Source: Galbitalea soli
Lineage (GTDB): Bacteria > Actinomycetota > Actinomycetes > Actinomycetales > Microbacteriaceae
Reading direction: 5' to 3'
DNA length: 64,000 nucleotides
NCBI RefSeq assembly: GCF_010686725.1
Contig: NZ_JAAGWZ010000001.1
Location: 868,001 to 932,000 of the forward strand
Shown: one piece after another, positions 1 through 9,694 of the stretch
How positions within the stretch are numbered: the first letter of the stretch is position 1
How the letters are laid out: each line of letters begins with the position of its first letter
The notes under the pieces: generated by a model
Seen by the model: only the letters and a program-made list of their open reading frames with translations
Told to the model about the DNA's origin: nothing
Database searches by the model: none
Position numbers and translations under genes: made by a program

Positions 1-304
1 TGGTCATCTTGCGGTCGGTGGGGCCGGTGATCTCGACGCGGCGGTCGTGCAATCCCGGCCCCGCGCCGGCTACACGCCAGCCCGGCTCCTCGCGGATGGC
101 ACGCGTCTCCGGCAGGAAGCGCAGGTCTCGTCCGTTGTCGATCGCGCGACGGCGGTCCATCCGGGCCGCGAGACGGTCGTGGCGCCGTCCGGAGAAGGCG
201 TCGTGCAGGTGGGTCAGGAAGCGCAGTGCTCCCGGCGTGAGGATCTCGTCGTAGCGGTCACCCGCGGTCGCGAGCACTCGCATTCGGTCGTGTGAGCTGG
301 TCAT
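1..304 (-). CDS. aceB: Malate synthase A, N-terminal part (runs off the window)
   Basis: Malate synthase condenses glyoxylate with acetyl-CoA to malate, the second step of the glyoxylate shunt. Translation of the minus strand from the ATG at 304 gives about 101 residues that stay open to the window edge. The peptide starts MTSSHDRMRVLATAGDRYDE and reaches RRVEITGPTDRKMT, the conserved N-terminal block of malate synthase A. It lies 46 bases after the aceA stop on the same strand, so the two are probably one operon. The C-terminal three quarters, including the catalytic residues, is outside the window. Confidence 0.9.
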   Translation of the reverse strand, partial: MTSSHDRMRVLATAGDRYDEILTPGALRFLTHLHDAFSGRRHDRLAARMDRRRAIDNGRDLRFLPETRAIREEPGWRVAGAGPGLHDRRVEITGPTDRKMT

Positions 305-350
305 GGTCGTGAATCCTTCGGTCTGGTCCGGCTGGTGGGCAGCGCGGGGG

Positions 351-1640
351 TCAATGAAACTGGGCCGACTCGGTGGAGCCGACGAGCGCGAGGGTGGCGC
401 TCTCGGGGTTGAGGACCGTCGAGATGCGGTCGAAGTAGCCGGTGCCGACTTCGCGCTGGTGGCGCGTCGCCGTGTAGCCGGCCGCCTCGGAGGCGAATTC
501 CGCCTCCTGAAGCTGCACGTACGCGCTCATGTGGCGCTGGCTGTAGTCCTGCGCGAGCGTGTACATGGAGTGGTTGAGAGCGTGGAACCCCGCGAGGGTG
601 ATGAACTGGAACGCGTAGCCCATCGCCGCGAGCTCCCGCTGGAAGGTCGCGATCTGTGCGTCGTCGAGGTGGCGCTTCCAGTTGAAGGAGGGCGAGCAGT
701 TGTAGGCGAGCTTCTTGCCCGGGAATTCCCGATGGATGCTCTCCGCGAAGGTACGCGCCAGCTCGAGGTCTGGCTCCGACGACTCCACCCAGAGCAGGTC
801 GGCGTAGGGCGCGTAGGCGTGCCCGCGGGCCAGCACCGTCTGGATGCCGGGGGTCGTCTCGTAGAACCCCTCCGGCGTGCGATCCCCGGTGAGGAACGGC
901 CGGTCGCGCTCGTCGACATCGCTCGTGACGAGGTTCGCCGCGAGCGAGTCGGTGCGGCCGATGATCACGGTGGGAACACCGGCGACGTCGGCGGCGAGAC
1001 GCGCGGCGTTGAGAGTGCGGATGTGCTGCGCCGTCGGCACGAGCACCTTCCCGCCCATGTGGCCGCACTTCTTCTCGGAGGCGAGCTGATCCTCCCAGTG
1101 CACCCCCGCGGCACCCGCCGCGATCATCGAGGTCATCAACTCGTAGGCGTTGAGCGGCCCTCCGAAGCCGGCCTCGGCATCCGCGACGATCGGTGCGAGC
1201 CAGTCGATGGCCGGCCCGCTGTCGCTCGACTCGATCTGGTCGGCGCGCAGGAGCGCGTTATTGATGCGGCGCACGACGGCGGGCACCGAGTTGGCCGGGT
1301 AGAGGCTCTGATCCGGGTAGGTCTGACCGCTGAGGTTGGCATCGGCCGCGACCTGCCAGCCGGAGAGGTAGATGGCCTTGAGGCCCGCGCGCACCTGCTG
1401 CACGGCCTGGTTGCCGGTGAGGGCGCCGAGGGCCGGCACCCACTCCTCGGTGTGGATGAGGTTCCACAGGTTCTCCGCGCCGCGCCGGGCGAGCGTGTGC
1501 TCCTCCTGCACCCGGCCGCGCAGGGCGATCACGTCCGCGGCGGAGTAGTCGCGCACGACGCCGTCCCAGCGCGGGTCGGCGTCCCACTCGGTCTGCAGCT
1601 CGGCGGCGGTCTGCGTCTGGTCGCCGGTCCTGGTGTTCAT
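351..1640 (-). CDS. aceA: Isocitrate lyase
   Basis: Isocitrate lyase splits isocitrate into glyoxylate and succinate, the first step of the glyoxylate shunt, in the cytoplasm. The protein is 429 residues, normal for the family, with the signature KKCGHMGGK at about 190-198 whose Cys is the catalytic base. The ATG at 1640 was chosen because AAGGAG lies at 1648-1653 and family similarity begins there. An in-frame extension to 1838 crosses the promoter region and looks untranslated. aceB follows on the same strand, and the divergent upstream gene is a RamB-like regulator, the known controller of acetate genes in corynebacteria. Confidence 0.96.
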   Translation of the reverse strand: MNTRTGDQTQTAAELQTEWDADPRWDGVVRDYSAADVIALRGRVQEEHTLARRGAENLWNLIHTEEWVPALGALTGNQAVQQVRAGLKAIYLSGWQVAADANLSGQTYPDQSLYPANSVPAVVRRINNALLRADQIESSDSGPAIDWLAPIVADAEAGFGGPLNAYELMTSMIAAGAAGVHWEDQLASEKKCGHMGGKVLVPTAQHIRTLNAARLAADVAGVPTVIIGRTDSLAANLVTSDVDERDRPFLTGDRTPEGFYETTPGIQTVLARGHAYAPYADLLWVESSEPDLELARTFAESIHREFPGKKLAYNCSPSFNWKRHLDDAQIATFQRELAAMGYAFQFITLAGFHALNHSMYTLAQDYSQRHMSAYVQLQEAEFASEAAGYTATRHQREVGTGYFDRISTVLNPESATLALVGSTESAQFH

Positions 1641-1725
1641 CGTCTGACTCCTTCGTTGGTAGCCGCTGGGCGGTGAGGTCGAGGGCGGGATGATCACCTC
1701 GCCTGAAACGACTCTGCGGCAGATC

Positions 1726-1781
1726 ATCCGAAACTTTTCCGCTCTTGCGGCCAGAAGATCTATGATTCTTCTATTTCGGAT
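1726..1781. promoter_or_regulatory. Inverted repeat in the aceA-ramB intergenic region
   Basis: ATCCGAAA at 1726-1733 and TTTCGGAT at 1774-1781 form a perfect 8-bp inverted repeat separated by 40 bases. It lies midway between the divergent aceA and ramB starts, in a locally less GC-rich stretch. The position fits an operator or paired half-sites for the neighbouring regulator. Binding by that protein is inferred from location only. Confidence 0.45.
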
Positions 1782-1808
1782 AATTCCGGGGAATGGCAGG
1801 CTGGGCAC

Positions 1809-3284
1809 ATGACCTCCACGGCCTTCGACCTCCCGCACGATGGGGACATGCTCGATTCACTGACGATCGGCCGGCGGATCCGCCAGCTGCGCATCGACCG
1901 CGGCATGACGCTCGACGACCTGAGCGCGGCCCTCGGGCGTGCGCCGTCGCAGCTGTCGGTGATCGAGAACGGCAAGCGGGAGTTGAAGCTGACCGAACTG
2001 CAGCGACTGGCGCGCGCGCTCGGCATCACGGTGGAGGAACTGCTGCGGCAGGAGGCGCCGAGCAAGCGCGCCGCGCTCGAGATCGCGTTGGAACGCGCAC
2101 AGCGCGGGCCCCTCTTCGCGAGTCTGGGCCTTCCCCCGCTTCCCGTGCGCAAGACCATGAGCGACGAGGTGATCGAGGCGATCCTCGCGCTCCACGACGA
2201 ACTGCAGCGCCTGCACAGCGAGCGCGCCCTCACCCCCGAGGAGGCGCGGCGGGCGAACACCGAGCTGCGCCGCGCGATGCGCGCGCGCAACAACTACTTT
2301 CCCGACCTCGAGGCGACGGCGGCGCGGCTGCTCGCGGCGGTGGGGCACGACGGCGGGCCCCTCTCGCAGCGCGTGACGGCCGACCTTGCGACGCACCTGG
2401 GCTTCTCTCTCCACTACGCCCACGACCTGCCCACCTCGACCCGGAGCATCACCGACCTCGAGAACGGCCGCATCTATCTGCCGGTCACCGAGCACGGATC
2501 GACCGACCAGCGATCCACGCTCCTGCAGGCGCTCGCGAGCCACGTGCTCGGCCTCGGCGAGCCGGCCGACTACGCCGACTTCCTGCGACAGCGCGTGGAG
2601 ACCAACTACCTGGCGGGCGCCCTCATGATCCCCGAGCGGAGCGCGGTGGCCTTCCTGCACGCGGCGAAGGAGAAGCGCGAGCTGTCGGTGGAGGACCTTC
2701 GGGACGCCTTCGCGGTCACCTATGAGACGGCGGCCCACCGCTTCACCAACCTCGCGACCGAACACCTCGGTATTCCGGTGCACTTCCTGAAGGTGCACGA
2801 GAGCGGCACCCTCTCGAAGGCGTACGAGAACGACAACGTGCAGTTTCCGCACGACGCGCTCGGCGCGATCGAGGGTCAGTCGGTGTGCCGTTACTGGAGC
2901 GCGCGGCGGGTGTTCGACGTGGAGGACCGGTTCAGCCCGTACCACCAGTACACCGACAAACCGACGGGAACCTACTGGTGCACCTCGCGCATCCAGTCGA
3001 CCTCGCGCGGGGCGTTCTCGGTGAGCGTGGGAACACCGTTCGCGCACGTCAAATGGTTTCGGGGGCGTGACACGGGCAACCGCTACACCTCGAGCTGTCC
3101 CGACGAGGGCTGCTGCCGCCGGCCGCCCGGCGAGCTCTCCGCGCGATGGCAGGGCCACTCGCTGCCGAGTCCGCGGCTCAACGCCACCCTGCTCGCGGCG
3201 ATGCCGACCGGGGTATTCCCGGGCGTCGACAGCACCGACGTCTTCCGGTTCCTGGAGGGGCACGCGCCCACGACCGCCGGATGA
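1809..3284 (+). CDS. ramB: RamB-like XRE family transcriptional regulator (short-chain fatty acyl regulator family)
   Basis: The 491-residue protein has an N-terminal XRE helix-turn-helix (residues about 17-75, [20 protein letters not shown] with the recognition segment [14 protein letters not shown]). A middle region resembles the ImmA/IrrE metalloprotease fold but lacks a clear HExxH (LASHVLG is seen). The large C-terminal domain is of the DUF2083 type and is rich in conserved Cys, including [14 protein letters not shown]. This architecture is that of RamB and other ScfR regulators, which sense short-chain acyl-CoA and control glyoxylate and acetate genes. The gene is divergent from aceA. 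An internal ATG at residue 14 is an alternative start. Regulation of aceA/aceB by this protein is inferred from context. Confidence 0.88.
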   Translation: MTSTAFDLPHDGDMLDSLTIGRRIRQLRIDRGMTLDDLSAALGRAPSQLSVIENGKRELKLTELQRLARALGITVEELLRQEAPSKRAALEIALERAQRGPLFASLGLPPLPVRKTMSDEVIEAILALHDELQRLHSERALTPEEARRANTELRRAMRARNNYFPDLEATAARLLAAVGHDGGPLSQRVTADLATHLGFSLHYAHDLPTSTRSITDLENGRIYLPVTEHGSTDQRSTLLQALASHVLGLGEPADYADFLRQRVETNYLAGALMIPERSAVAFLHAAKEKRELSVEDLRDAFAVTYETAAHRFTNLATEHLGIPVHFLKVHESGTLSKAYENDNVQFPHDALGAIEGQSVCRYWSARRVFDVEDRFSPYHQYTDKPTGTYWCTSRIQSTSRGAFSVSVGTPFAHVKWFRGRDTGNRYTSSCPDEGCCRRPPGELSARWQGHSLPSPRLNATLLAAMPTGVFPGVDSTDVFRFLEGHAPTTAG

Positions 3285-3349
3285 CCGGGCAGAGGGGCCG
3301 CGGCCCTCAGCCGACGGGCACCCACTCGACAACGCGCGATAGCGACCGA

Positions 3350-3721
3350 TGGTGGAGATGGGGGGAATTGAACCCCCGTCCACTGCTGTAATCCTGCGCC
3401 TTCTACGGGCGTAGCTTGTGATGCGTTCTACTCGGCTCTGACCTTTGCCACAAGCATCAGGGTCAACGAGCCCAGTCTGAGTTAGAGTCCCGCGGCGCCC
3501 TCAGGCATAACGTCGCAGCAATCTCTCTGAATGATGCCGGAACCCGGGTAGAGAGCATTCCCGGACCGACAGACTTCTAGTGCGCTCGCTTAGGCAGCGA
3601 GGGCGAAGTCAGTGCGTGATTTATTGGCACTTATTGTTTGCAGGTGGCGTTAACGAGATAACCCTGCATCCTCGACCCGCTTCTCGCAGTTTTGCAGGCA
3701 ATGTCGAAACCGATCATCCCC
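3350..3721 (-). ncRNA. ssrA: Transfer-messenger RNA
   Basis: The minus strand begins GGGGATGATCGGTTTCGACA, a typical tmRNA 5' end, and finishes with a T-arm and CCATCTCCACCA. The 5' GGGGAUG pairs with 3' CAUCUCC in a 7-bp acceptor stem with one G-U, and CCA is encoded. The length is 372 bases. The T-loop GTTCAATTC is visible at the 3' end. The reading frame inside gives the tag peptide described separately. The smpB gene for the partner protein lies about 550 bases upstream on the same strand, with a Dabb gene between. The bases on either side (3285-3349 and 3722-3840) hold no gene that I can see. Confidence 0.96.
3590..3628 (-). other. tmRNA tag peptide reading frame
   Basis: The frame GCC AAT AAA TCA CGC ACT GAC TTC ... 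GCC TAA inside the tmRNA reads ANKSRTDFALAA and then a TAA stop at 3590-3592. The C-terminal ALAA is the conserved protease-recognition end. The resume codon is taken as GCC at 3628-3626 because the frame starts there after TAAGT. The exact resume codon is inferred. Confidence 0.85.
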
Positions 3722-3840
3722 ATGCTCGCGTGGCCCACCGGGGTGGCACCTGCGCGGGTCGCTATCGCGCGCTGTTGAGTTGTCAAACGCCGCGCGCATC
3801 GCACGCGGCCTTACAGTCTAGAACACCGGAAGGCCCGGTT

Positions 3841-4272
3841 TCATGCCTGAAAGTCGAAGACCATGACGTCGGCCAGGAAGGGCGCGACCCAGTCCTTGAA
3901 CGCGTCGTGCTCCGGGTCGTACCGACCGGGCGTCTCCACGACGGGCCGACCGACGTAGAAGTTGCGGTCGCCGAGGGACGCGAACGCGACCGCGAAGGCC
4001 CACTCGAACCCGTGGCCGGCGTCCTCAGAGCTCTGCTGCTCTCCGCTGACGATCGAGAGGATGTACGGCTCGCCGTCCTCGCGCCGGGTCGCCGCCAGCG
4101 CGTGGAAGCGACGCCCCACCTCGGCGACCTGCTCCGGCGTTACCCCGTCCGCGAAGCGGAAGAACACCGCGTGGGTGACGAGGCCCGGCCGGTAGTCGCG
4201 CGCCACGAACTGCTGCTCCCCGACACGCGCGGCTTCCGCACGCGCGGCCTGTGTCCCCGACTCCACGCTCAA
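3841..4272 (-). CDS. Dabb (stress-responsive A/B barrel) domain protein
   Basis: The protein is 143 residues. After a 30-residue leader it reads [20 protein letters not shown] and contains [14 protein letters not shown] and [14 protein letters not shown], the pattern of the dimeric alpha/beta-barrel (Dabb, PF07876) family. Most members have no known reaction. The start is taken as TTG at 4272, which overlaps the TGA of smpB (TTGA), so translation is probably coupled to smpB. A GTG two codons later is an alternative. The pairing with smpB is positional and does not prove a role in ribosome rescue. Confidence 0.75.
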   Translation of the reverse strand: MSVESGTQAARAEAARVGEQQFVARDYRPGLVTHAVFFRFADGVTPEQVAEVGRRFHALAATRREDGEPYILSIVSGEQQSSEDAGHGFEWAFAVAFASLGDRNFYVGRPVVETPGRYDPEHDAFKDWVAPFLADVMVFDFQA

Positions 4273-4745
4273 TCGCCCAGGTTGCGGCGGGCCGACATCG
4301 CGCGGTCGGCCTCCCGCCGGTCTTGGCGCTCGCGGAGGGTCTGGCGCTTGTCGTACTCGCGCTTGCCCTTCGCCACGGCGAGCTCAACTTTGGCACGACC
4401 ATCCGAGAAGTACAGGCTCAGGGGCACGAGCGTGTAGCCGCCCTCCTTCACCTTGTTGTGGATCTTGAGAATCTGTTGCTTGTGCAGGAGGAGCTTGCGC
4501 TTTCGACGGGGCGGGTGGTTGTTCCAGGTGCCCTCGTTGTACTCCGGGATGTGCACGGCGTCGAGCCACGCCTCTCCCGCCTCGACGAAGGCGTAGCCGT
4601 CGACGAGGGATGCACGACCTGCCCGCAGCGACTTCACCTCGGTTCCCGTGAGTACCAGACCGGCCTCGTAGGTGTCTTCGATGGTGTAGTCGTGGCGGGC
4701 CTTGCGATTGGTGGCCACAACCTTCTGGCCACGTTCCCTGGGCAC
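4269..4745 (-). CDS. smpB: SsrA-binding protein SmpB
   Basis: SmpB binds tmRNA and places it in the A site of stalled ribosomes for trans-translation. The 158-residue protein starts [20 protein letters not shown] and contains the core motifs [15 protein letters not shown] and [20 protein letters not shown]. It ends in the usual basic tail ([20 protein letters not shown]). The start is GTG at 4745. The gene follows ftsX on the same strand after about 97 bases that hold nothing obvious, and it overlaps the next gene. ssrA lies downstream on the same strand. Confidence 0.96.
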   Translation of the reverse strand: MPRERGQKVVATNRKARHDYTIEDTYEAGLVLTGTEVKSLRAGRASLVDGYAFVEAGEAWLDAVHIPEYNEGTWNNHPPRRKRKLLLHKQQILKIHNKVKEGGYTLVPLSLYFSDGRAKVELAVAKGKREYDKRQTLRERQDRREADRAMSARRNLGD

Positions 4746-4842
4746 GATTCACTCCGTCATCCACGCCCGGCCGTGTGCCGGGCAGCCCACCAGTCTACCC
4801 CGGCCGAGCAGGATCCCTCAGCCGGTGTCGCTCCCGGCGCGG

Positions 4843-5760
4843 TTAGACCTTCAGGTAGCGACTGATCGCCGCGCCCGCGGAGAGGGAGGCGAGCACCGCT
4901 CCCAGCACCACGAGCACGGGCACCACGATCCACGCGTCCTGCGTGCCGACGAGGGTCGTCGTCTGCCCGAGGGTGTTGCCGAGGTAGCCCTTGACGAAGA
5001 ACTGCACGATCGCGACGATCGCGCCGCCGGCGAGGACCGAGCCGATGAGGGCCGCGAACACCCCCTCGAGAATGAACGGGGTCTGGATGAAGCGATTCGA
5101 CGCGCCCACCAGCCGCATGATGCCGATCTCCCGCCGCCGGCTGAAGGCGCTCAGCCGGATCGTCGTGGCGATGAGGAGCACGGCGGCGACGAGCATGAGT
5201 GCGGCGAGACCGATCGCGGTGTAGCTCGCCGCGTTCAGCACGGCGAAGATCTGGTCGAGGTACCCGCGTTGATCCTCCACGTCCTGCACCCCGGGGAGCC
5301 CCTTGAGGCTGTCGATGAGGATCGCGGCCTGGTTCGGGTTGACGAGGTTCACGCGGAAGCTCTCGTTGAGCATCGACGGCTTCGTGAAACTCGCGAGCGG
5401 GCTGTCGGCGAACTGCTTCTTGAAGTTCGCGTACGCCTCCGCGTGCGTCTCGAAGTCGTAGTGCTTCACGTAGGGCTTCAGTGTGGTCGAGTCGAGTTGC
5501 GCCCGAACCGCGGCGATCTGGTCCTTCGTCGCCTCCGCCTGCGCGCAGTTGCCGCCCGTGTCCGAACTGGTGCAGAGGTAGACGGCGACCTGCGCGCGGT
5601 CGTACCAGTACCCCTTCATCTGCCCGATCTGCATCTGCAGCAGGATCGCAGCGCCCACGAAGGTGAGAGAGATGAAGGTGACGAGGATGACCGAGATCAC
5701 CATCGCGACGTTGCGCCGCAGCCCCTGCGCCGCCTCGCCGATCACGAGTCCGAGTCTCAT
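4843..5760 (-). CDS. ftsX: Cell division ABC transporter permease FtsX
   Basis: FtsX is the membrane half of the FtsEX complex, which activates peptidoglycan hydrolases at the septum. The 305-residue protein has one N-terminal membrane helix (about 20-45), a large extracellular loop and three C-terminal helices, the usual FtsX topology. The loop has two Cys ([15 protein letters not shown]) that could form a disulfide. The segment [14 protein letters not shown] in the cytoplasmic loop is the FtsX/MacB coupling motif. The ATG at 5760 overlaps the ftsE stop (ATGA), so the two subunits are translationally coupled. Confidence 0.95.
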   Translation of the reverse strand: MRLGLVIGEAAQGLRRNVAMVISVILVTFISLTFVGAAILLQMQIGQMKGYWYDRAQVAVYLCTSSDTGGNCAQAEATKDQIAAVRAQLDSTTLKPYVKHYDFETHAEAYANFKKQFADSPLASFTKPSMLNESFRVNLVNPNQAAILIDSLKGLPGVQDVEDQRGYLDQIFAVLNAASYTAIGLAALMLVAAVLLIATTIRLSAFSRRREIGIMRLVGASNRFIQTPFILEGVFAALIGSVLAGGAIVAIVQFFVKGYLGNTLGQTTTLVGTQDAWIVVPVLVVLGAVLASLSAGAAISRYLKV

Positions 5761-6494
5761 GGCTGCACCCCGATCGCCTGCTCGGCTTCGAGCCTCTGGA
5801 TGGGGATCGTCTGGGTCTGGTAGCCGCCGCGCCGTTCATCCCGAACGATCTGGCCCCCGATGAGCTCGATCACCCGACGCTGCATCTGGTCGACGATGCC
5901 CGCGTCGTGGGTCGCCATGACAACGGTGGTGCCGCCCAGGTTGATGCGCTCGAGCAGGGTCATGATGCCGGCGCTCGTGGCGGGGTCGAGGTTGCCGGTG
6001 GGCTCGTCGGCGAGCAGGATCGCGGGCTTGTTGACGATCGCGCGCGCGATCGCGACGCGCTGCTGCTCGCCGCCGGAGAGTTCGTGGGGGTAGCGGCCCG
6101 ACTTGCCCGCGAGGCCCACCATCTTGAGGACGTCGGGGACGGCCTCCTGGATGAAGCCGCGACTCTTGCCGATCACCTGCAGGGTGAAGGCCACGTTGTC
6201 GAAGACGGTCTTCTGCGGGAGCAGGCGGAAGTCCTGGAACACGACGCCCAGATTGCGGCGGAAGTAGGGAACCTTGCGGCTCGGCAGCCGGTTGACGTGC
6301 TGGCCGAGGACATGGATCTGCCCCTTGGTCGGGAACTCCTCTTTGAGGATGAGCCGCAGGAAGCTCGATTTGCCGGAGCCGGATGCGCCCACGAGGAACA
6401 CGAACTCGCCCTTGAGGATCTCGAGGTTGACCCCGTTCAGGGCCGGGCGCGACGTGCCGGGGTACGACTTGGAGACGGTATCGAATCGAATCAT
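5757..6494 (-). CDS. ftsE: Cell division ATP-binding protein FtsE
   Basis: FtsE is the ATPase partner of FtsX. The 245-residue protein has Walker [10 protein letters not shown] at about 36-44, the signature LSGGEQQR near 139 and Walker [13 protein letters not shown] near 160. The length matches the family with a short C-terminal extension. The ATG at 6494 is preceded by TAGTCT (6504-6509) and no clear ribosome binding site, so the transcript may have a very short leader. The 94 bases to prfB hold only this promoter-like element and the prfB 3' end. Confidence 0.96.
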   Translation of the reverse strand: MIRFDTVSKSYPGTSRPALNGVNLEILKGEFVFLVGASGSGKSSFLRLILKEEFPTKGQIHVLGQHVNRLPSRKVPYFRRNLGVVFQDFRLLPQKTVFDNVAFTLQVIGKSRGFIQEAVPDVLKMVGLAGKSGRYPHELSGGEQQRVAIARAIVNKPAILLADEPTGNLDPATSAGIMTLLERINLGGTTVVMATHDAGIVDQMQRRVIELIGGQIVRDERRGGYQTQTIPIQRLEAEQAIGVQP

Positions 6495-6503
6495 GACGCT
6501 TAG

Positions 6504-6509
6504 AGACTA
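6504..6509 (-). promoter_or_regulatory. Putative -10 element of ftsE
   Basis: TAGTCT on the minus strand ends 9 bases before the ftsE ATG. This would give a transcript that starts within about 3 bases of the start codon. The call rests on the TANNNT pattern and position. Confidence 0.4.
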
Positions 6510-6588
6510 GGTTGGCATCCGCTCGATGCCCGCAGGACTCGCGGCGTGGCACTCGACTCTCATGGTCGCGTTGCCAGGCGGAGTCGAG

Positions 6589-7695
6589 CTATTCCTTCGC
6601 GCTCTTGCGCCACTTGATTCCGGCGTTGATGAAGCCGTCGAGGTCGCCGTCGAAGACGTTGGAGGGGTTGTTCACCTCGTACTCGGTGCGCAGATCCTTG
6701 ACCATCTGGTAGGGCGCGAGCACGTAGCTCCGAATCTGGTCGCCCCAGCTCGCCGTGATGTTTCCAGCGAGTTCCTTCTTCTGGGCGGCCTCCTTCTCGC
6801 GCTCCAGAATGAGAAGCCGGGACTGCAGCACCCGCATCGCGGCGGCGCGGTTCTGGATCTGGCTCTTCTCGTTCTGCATGGAGACGACCGTGCCGGTGGG
6901 GATGTGCGTGATTCGCACCGCGGAGTCGGTCGTGTTGACCGACTGGCCACCGGGACCGCTCGACCGGAACACGTCGACGCGGATTTCGTTCTCGGGGATG
7001 TCGATGGACTCGGCCTGCTCCATCAGCGGGATGACCTCCACCGCGGCGAAGCTGGTCTGCCGCTTGCCGGCCGAGTTGAACGGGCTCATCCGCACGAGGC
7101 GATGGGTGCCCGCCTCGACGCTGAGGGTGCCGAAGGCGTAGGGGGCGTCGACCTCGATGGTCGCCGACTTGATCCCCGCCTCTTCGGCGTAGCTCGTGTC
7201 CATGACGGTGACGGAATACTTGTGCTGCTCCGCCCAGCGGAGGTACATGCGCAACAGCATCTCGGCGAAATCGGAGGCATCGACGCCGCCCGCGCCCGCT
7301 CGAATGGTGATGACCGCGGGGTTGGCGTCGAACTCGCCGTTCAGGAGGGTCTGCACCTCGAGGTCGCCGAGGGTCTTCTGAATGCTGAGCAACTCGGCCC
7401 GGGCCTCGGCCGCCGCCTCGGCGTCGGCCTCCGCGTTCGCGAGTTCGACCATGATCTCGAGGTCGTCGAGTCGACTCTGGATGCTCGTGATACGGGCCAG
7501 CTCGGACTGCCGGTGGCTGAGCGTGCTCGTCACCTTCTGGGCCTTCTCCGTGTCGTCCCAGAGATCGGGAGCCCCGGCCTGCTCGCTCAACTCGGCGATC
7601 TCGGCCGTGAGCCGATCCACGTCGATGACGGAGCGGATGTCGGCGAAGGTGGAGCGGAGGCCGGCAATCTCGGCGGTGAAATCTAGCTCATCCAT
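6589..7695 (-). CDS. prfB: Peptide chain release factor 2
   Basis: RF2 reads UAA and UGA stop codons and triggers peptide release. The 368-residue protein shows the RF2 codon-recognition tripeptide SPF at about 204-206 and the catalytic GGQ at 249-251 in [18 protein letters not shown]. The frame is continuous from ATG to stop, so the programmed +1 frameshift known in many bacterial prfB genes is absent, as expected in Actinobacteria. TAGGCT at 7705-7710 lies 9 bases before the ATG. The gene is followed by ftsE-ftsX-smpB, a common actinobacterial order. Confidence 0.97.
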   Translation of the reverse strand: MDELDFTAEIAGLRSTFADIRSVIDVDRLTAEIAELSEQAGAPDLWDDTEKAQKVTSTLSHRQSELARITSIQSRLDDLEIMVELANAEADAEAAAEARAELLSIQKTLGDLEVQTLLNGEFDANPAVITIRAGAGGVDASDFAEMLLRMYLRWAEQHKYSVTVMDTSYAEEAGIKSATIEVDAPYAFGTLSVEAGTHRLVRMSPFNSAGKRQTSFAAVEVIPLMEQAESIDIPENEIRVDVFRSSGPGGQSVNTTDSAVRITHIPTGTVVSMQNEKSQIQNRAAAMRVLQSRLLILEREKEAAQKKELAGNITASWGDQIRSYVLAPYQMVKDLRTEYEVNNPSNVFDGDLDGFINAGIKWRKSAKE

Positions 7696-7704
7696 GTCGA
7701 CCCC

Positions 7705-7710
7705 AGCCTA
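7705..7710 (-). promoter_or_regulatory. Putative -10 element of prfB
   Basis: TAGGCT on the minus strand lies 9 bases before the prfB ATG, with no ribosome binding site between. It fits a nearly leaderless transcript. Confidence 0.4.
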
Positions 7711-7749
7711 CCCGAGCGGCCTGCGGCGCCCTCGCGTGGCGGCGCGGCG

Positions 7750-7755
7750 TACAGT
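7750..7755 (+). promoter_or_regulatory. Putative -10 element of the MFS gene
   Basis: TACAGT lies 8 bases before the ATG at 7764 and no Shine-Dalgarno sequence is present, which fits a leaderless or nearly leaderless mRNA. Confidence 0.5.
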
Positions 7756-7763
7756 GGAGCGCG

Positions 7764-9074
7764 ATGTCCGATCACGAGCCGCCCTTCCGCTGGCGCTCCA
7801 TCGCACTCCCGGCGTTCCTCCCCACGCTGCTGTTCTCCACCGGCGAGGGCGCGATCATTCCGATCATCCCGACCGTCGCGCACGGGCTCGGCGCCACGCT
7901 CGCCTTCTCGGGATTCGTGGCCGCGCTCATCATGGTCGGCGAGGTGTTCGGCGACATCCCCAGCGGTTGGCTCGTGAACCGGGTCGGCGAGCGCGCGGCG
8001 ATGATCGGAGGGGCGCTCGTGGCGATGGGCGGACTCGGGGTCGCGGCGATCGCTCCGAATGAGGGGGTGCTCGCGGTGGGCATCCTGCTGGTGGGCCTCG
8101 CGACGGCGGTGTTCGCGCTCGCCCGGCACGCCTTCATGACGAGCTTCGTACCGCAGCAGTACCGCGCCCGCGCCCTCTCGACGCTGGGCGGCACCTTCCG
8201 GCTGGGTTACTTCGTCGGCCCCTTCCTCGCCGCGGGCGTCATCGGCCTCACCGGGTCGACCGCGGCCGTGTTCTGGGTCGACGTCGTCGCGTGTCTGGGG
8301 GCGGCGATCATCCTGCTGAGCACCGCGGATCCGGCCGCGACGCTGGATGCCCGGCGCGCCGAGCACGCGACCGCCGCGTCACCCCACCGCCCCTTCGCCG
8401 AGACGCGCGGCGTGAGCGAGGGCCGCGACTTCGTGGAGGCGGAGGCGCACGGACTCTTCCGCACCATCTGGGCGTCGCGCGCGGTCCTCGCGCGTCTCGG
8501 CACGGGTGCGGCACTCGTGGGCGGCGTGCGCTCCAGTCGTCAGGTGATCCTGCCGCTCTGGGCGGTGAGCATCGGGATCGCCGACTCCAACACGGCGCTC
8601 ATCATCGGCATCGCCGGCGCGATCGACTTCGCGCTCTTCTATGCGAGCGGCCAGATCATGGACCGCTGGGGCCGGCTCGCGAGCGTGCTGCCGTCGATGA
8701 TCGGGCTCGGGCTCGGGCATCTCGCTCTCGCGTTCTCGCACGACCTGCCCGGCGATGTCGTCTGGTTCATCACGGTCGCGATGTTCCTGTCGCTCGCGAA
8801 CGGCATCGGGAGCGGGATCCTCATGACGCTCGGTGCCGACCTCGCCGACAAGCGGAACCCGGCCCCGTTCCTCGGCGCCTGGCGGTTCACGGCCGATCTG
8901 GGCAGCGCCGCGGCTCCCCTCGCGGTGTCGTTCCTCACCGGCATCGCGTCGATCGCTGTCGCGAGCGGCGTCATCGGGGTGCTCGGACTGCTGGGCGCGG
9001 GCATCATGTGGCGGTACATCCCGCGCTACCTGCCGCGCGCGCTCTCCGGGGTCAGCGCGGATCGCGCCCGGTGA
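7764..9074 (+). CDS. Major facilitator superfamily transporter
   Basis: The 436-residue protein has about 12 hydrophobic segments split by a long polar central loop (residues about 190-240, rich in His, Arg and Glu), the standard MFS layout. The GDIPSGWLVNRVGER segment after helix 2 is the MFS motif A region (G-x3-D-R-x-G-R-R type). The substrate cannot be told from the sequence. The start is the ATG at 7764 behind a TACAGT element. Its 3' end overlaps the convergent gene by 23 bases. Confidence 0.85.
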   Translation: MSDHEPPFRWRSIALPAFLPTLLFSTGEGAIIPIIPTVAHGLGATLAFSGFVAALIMVGEVFGDIPSGWLVNRVGERAAMIGGALVAMGGLGVAAIAPNEGVLAVGILLVGLATAVFALARHAFMTSFVPQQYRARALSTLGGTFRLGYFVGPFLAAGVIGLTGSTAAVFWVDVVACLGAAIILLSTADPAATLDARRAEHATAASPHRPFAETRGVSEGRDFVEAEAHGLFRTIWASRAVLARLGTGAALVGGVRSSRQVILPLWAVSIGIADSNTALIIGIAGAIDFALFYASGQIMDRWGRLASVLPSMIGLGLGHLALAFSHDLPGDVVWFITVAMFLSLANGIGSGILMTLGADLADKRNPAPFLGAWRFTADLGSAAAPLAVSFLTGIASIAVASGVIGVLGLLGAGIMWRYIPRYLPRALSGVSADRAR

Positions 9075-9609
9075 GGGCGAGCAGGCGGTCCTGCAGGGGA
9101 ACGTCGTCGCCCAGCTCGACCGGACTCGCGTAGAGTCCGCTCGCCGCGAGGGTGGCGCGCTGCGGCTCGAAGATCGTCCACGTCGCTTCGACGAGCGCGG
9201 GGTCGAGGGTCTCATCAGCTCCGACGGCGCGCGCGAGGTCCCAGCTGTGGATCGTCACGTCGGCGACCTGCTCCTTGAGGTAGTCCTCCATGGTGACGGT
9301 GTCGCTGGAGAGCTGCACGGATGATCCGCGCGGGGTCGACGACCACGCCTCGGCGGCGGCCGCCGAGTACTTCGCCCACTCCGCGGCGAGGTCGCTGCCG
9401 AGTGGTTCGATGAGCTTCTGTGCCTCGTCGATGCTGAGCCCGCGCAGCAGGTGCGGCACCCACTGCTGCTCTTCTGTAACGTGCCGCACGAGGTCGGCGA
9501 CGTCCCACTCCGCATCCGGGGTGGGCGCGTGCCAGTCGCTCACCGCGGCGATGCGGGTGGCGAATTCCTGGTGAGCGAGAACCTGGAGGGCCAGCCAGTC
9601 GGAAGTCAT
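9052..9609 (-). CDS. TIGR03086-type metal-binding (DinB-like) protein
   Basis: The 185-residue protein resembles the mycothiol-dependent maleylpyruvate isomerase / TIGR03086 group, a DinB-like four-helix fold. Likely metal ligands are the His in VADLVRHVTEEQQWVPHLL and the His in VTIHSWDLARAVGAD. The IHSWDLARA block is the family signature. No reaction can be assigned with confidence. The ATG at 9609 was chosen because TATCGT lies 6 bases upstream. An in-frame extension to 9693 has no family similarity. The 3' end overlaps the convergent MFS gene. Confidence 0.72.
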   Translation of the reverse strand: MTSDWLALQVLAHQEFATRIAAVSDWHAPTPDAEWDVADLVRHVTEEQQWVPHLLRGLSIDEAQKLIEPLGSDLAAEWAKYSAAAAEAWSSTPRGSSVQLSSDTVTMEDYLKEQVADVTIHSWDLARAVGADETLDPALVEATWTIFEPQRATLAASGLYASPVELGDDVPLQDRLLALTGRDPR

Positions 9610-9615
9610 GCTGCA

Positions 9616-9621
9616 ACGATA
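9616..9621 (-). promoter_or_regulatory. Putative -10 element of the TIGR03086-type gene
   Basis: TATCGT on the minus strand lies 6 bases before the ATG at 9609, with no ribosome binding site. Confidence 0.45.
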
Positions 9622-9694
9622 CCGACCCCGCCGGGAGCGTGACGGTCGGTGGACTGTGGGAGGGCCGCGGCGGTGCAGCAGGGCGAGCTCCACC

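Noticed and set aside
303-1676. Long plus-strand open frame of 457 codons
   Set aside because: It lies opposite aceA. Its peptide is Arg/Gly/Val-rich with no family motif, as expected from the high-GC antisense frame.
6589-7695. Programmed frameshift in prfB
   Set aside because: The frame runs from ATG to stop without an internal TGA, so no frameshift is needed.
9052-9074. Overlap of the MFS gene and the convergent gene as a frameshift sign
   Set aside because: A 23-base convergent overlap is common in compact actinobacterial genomes, and both proteins have normal ends.
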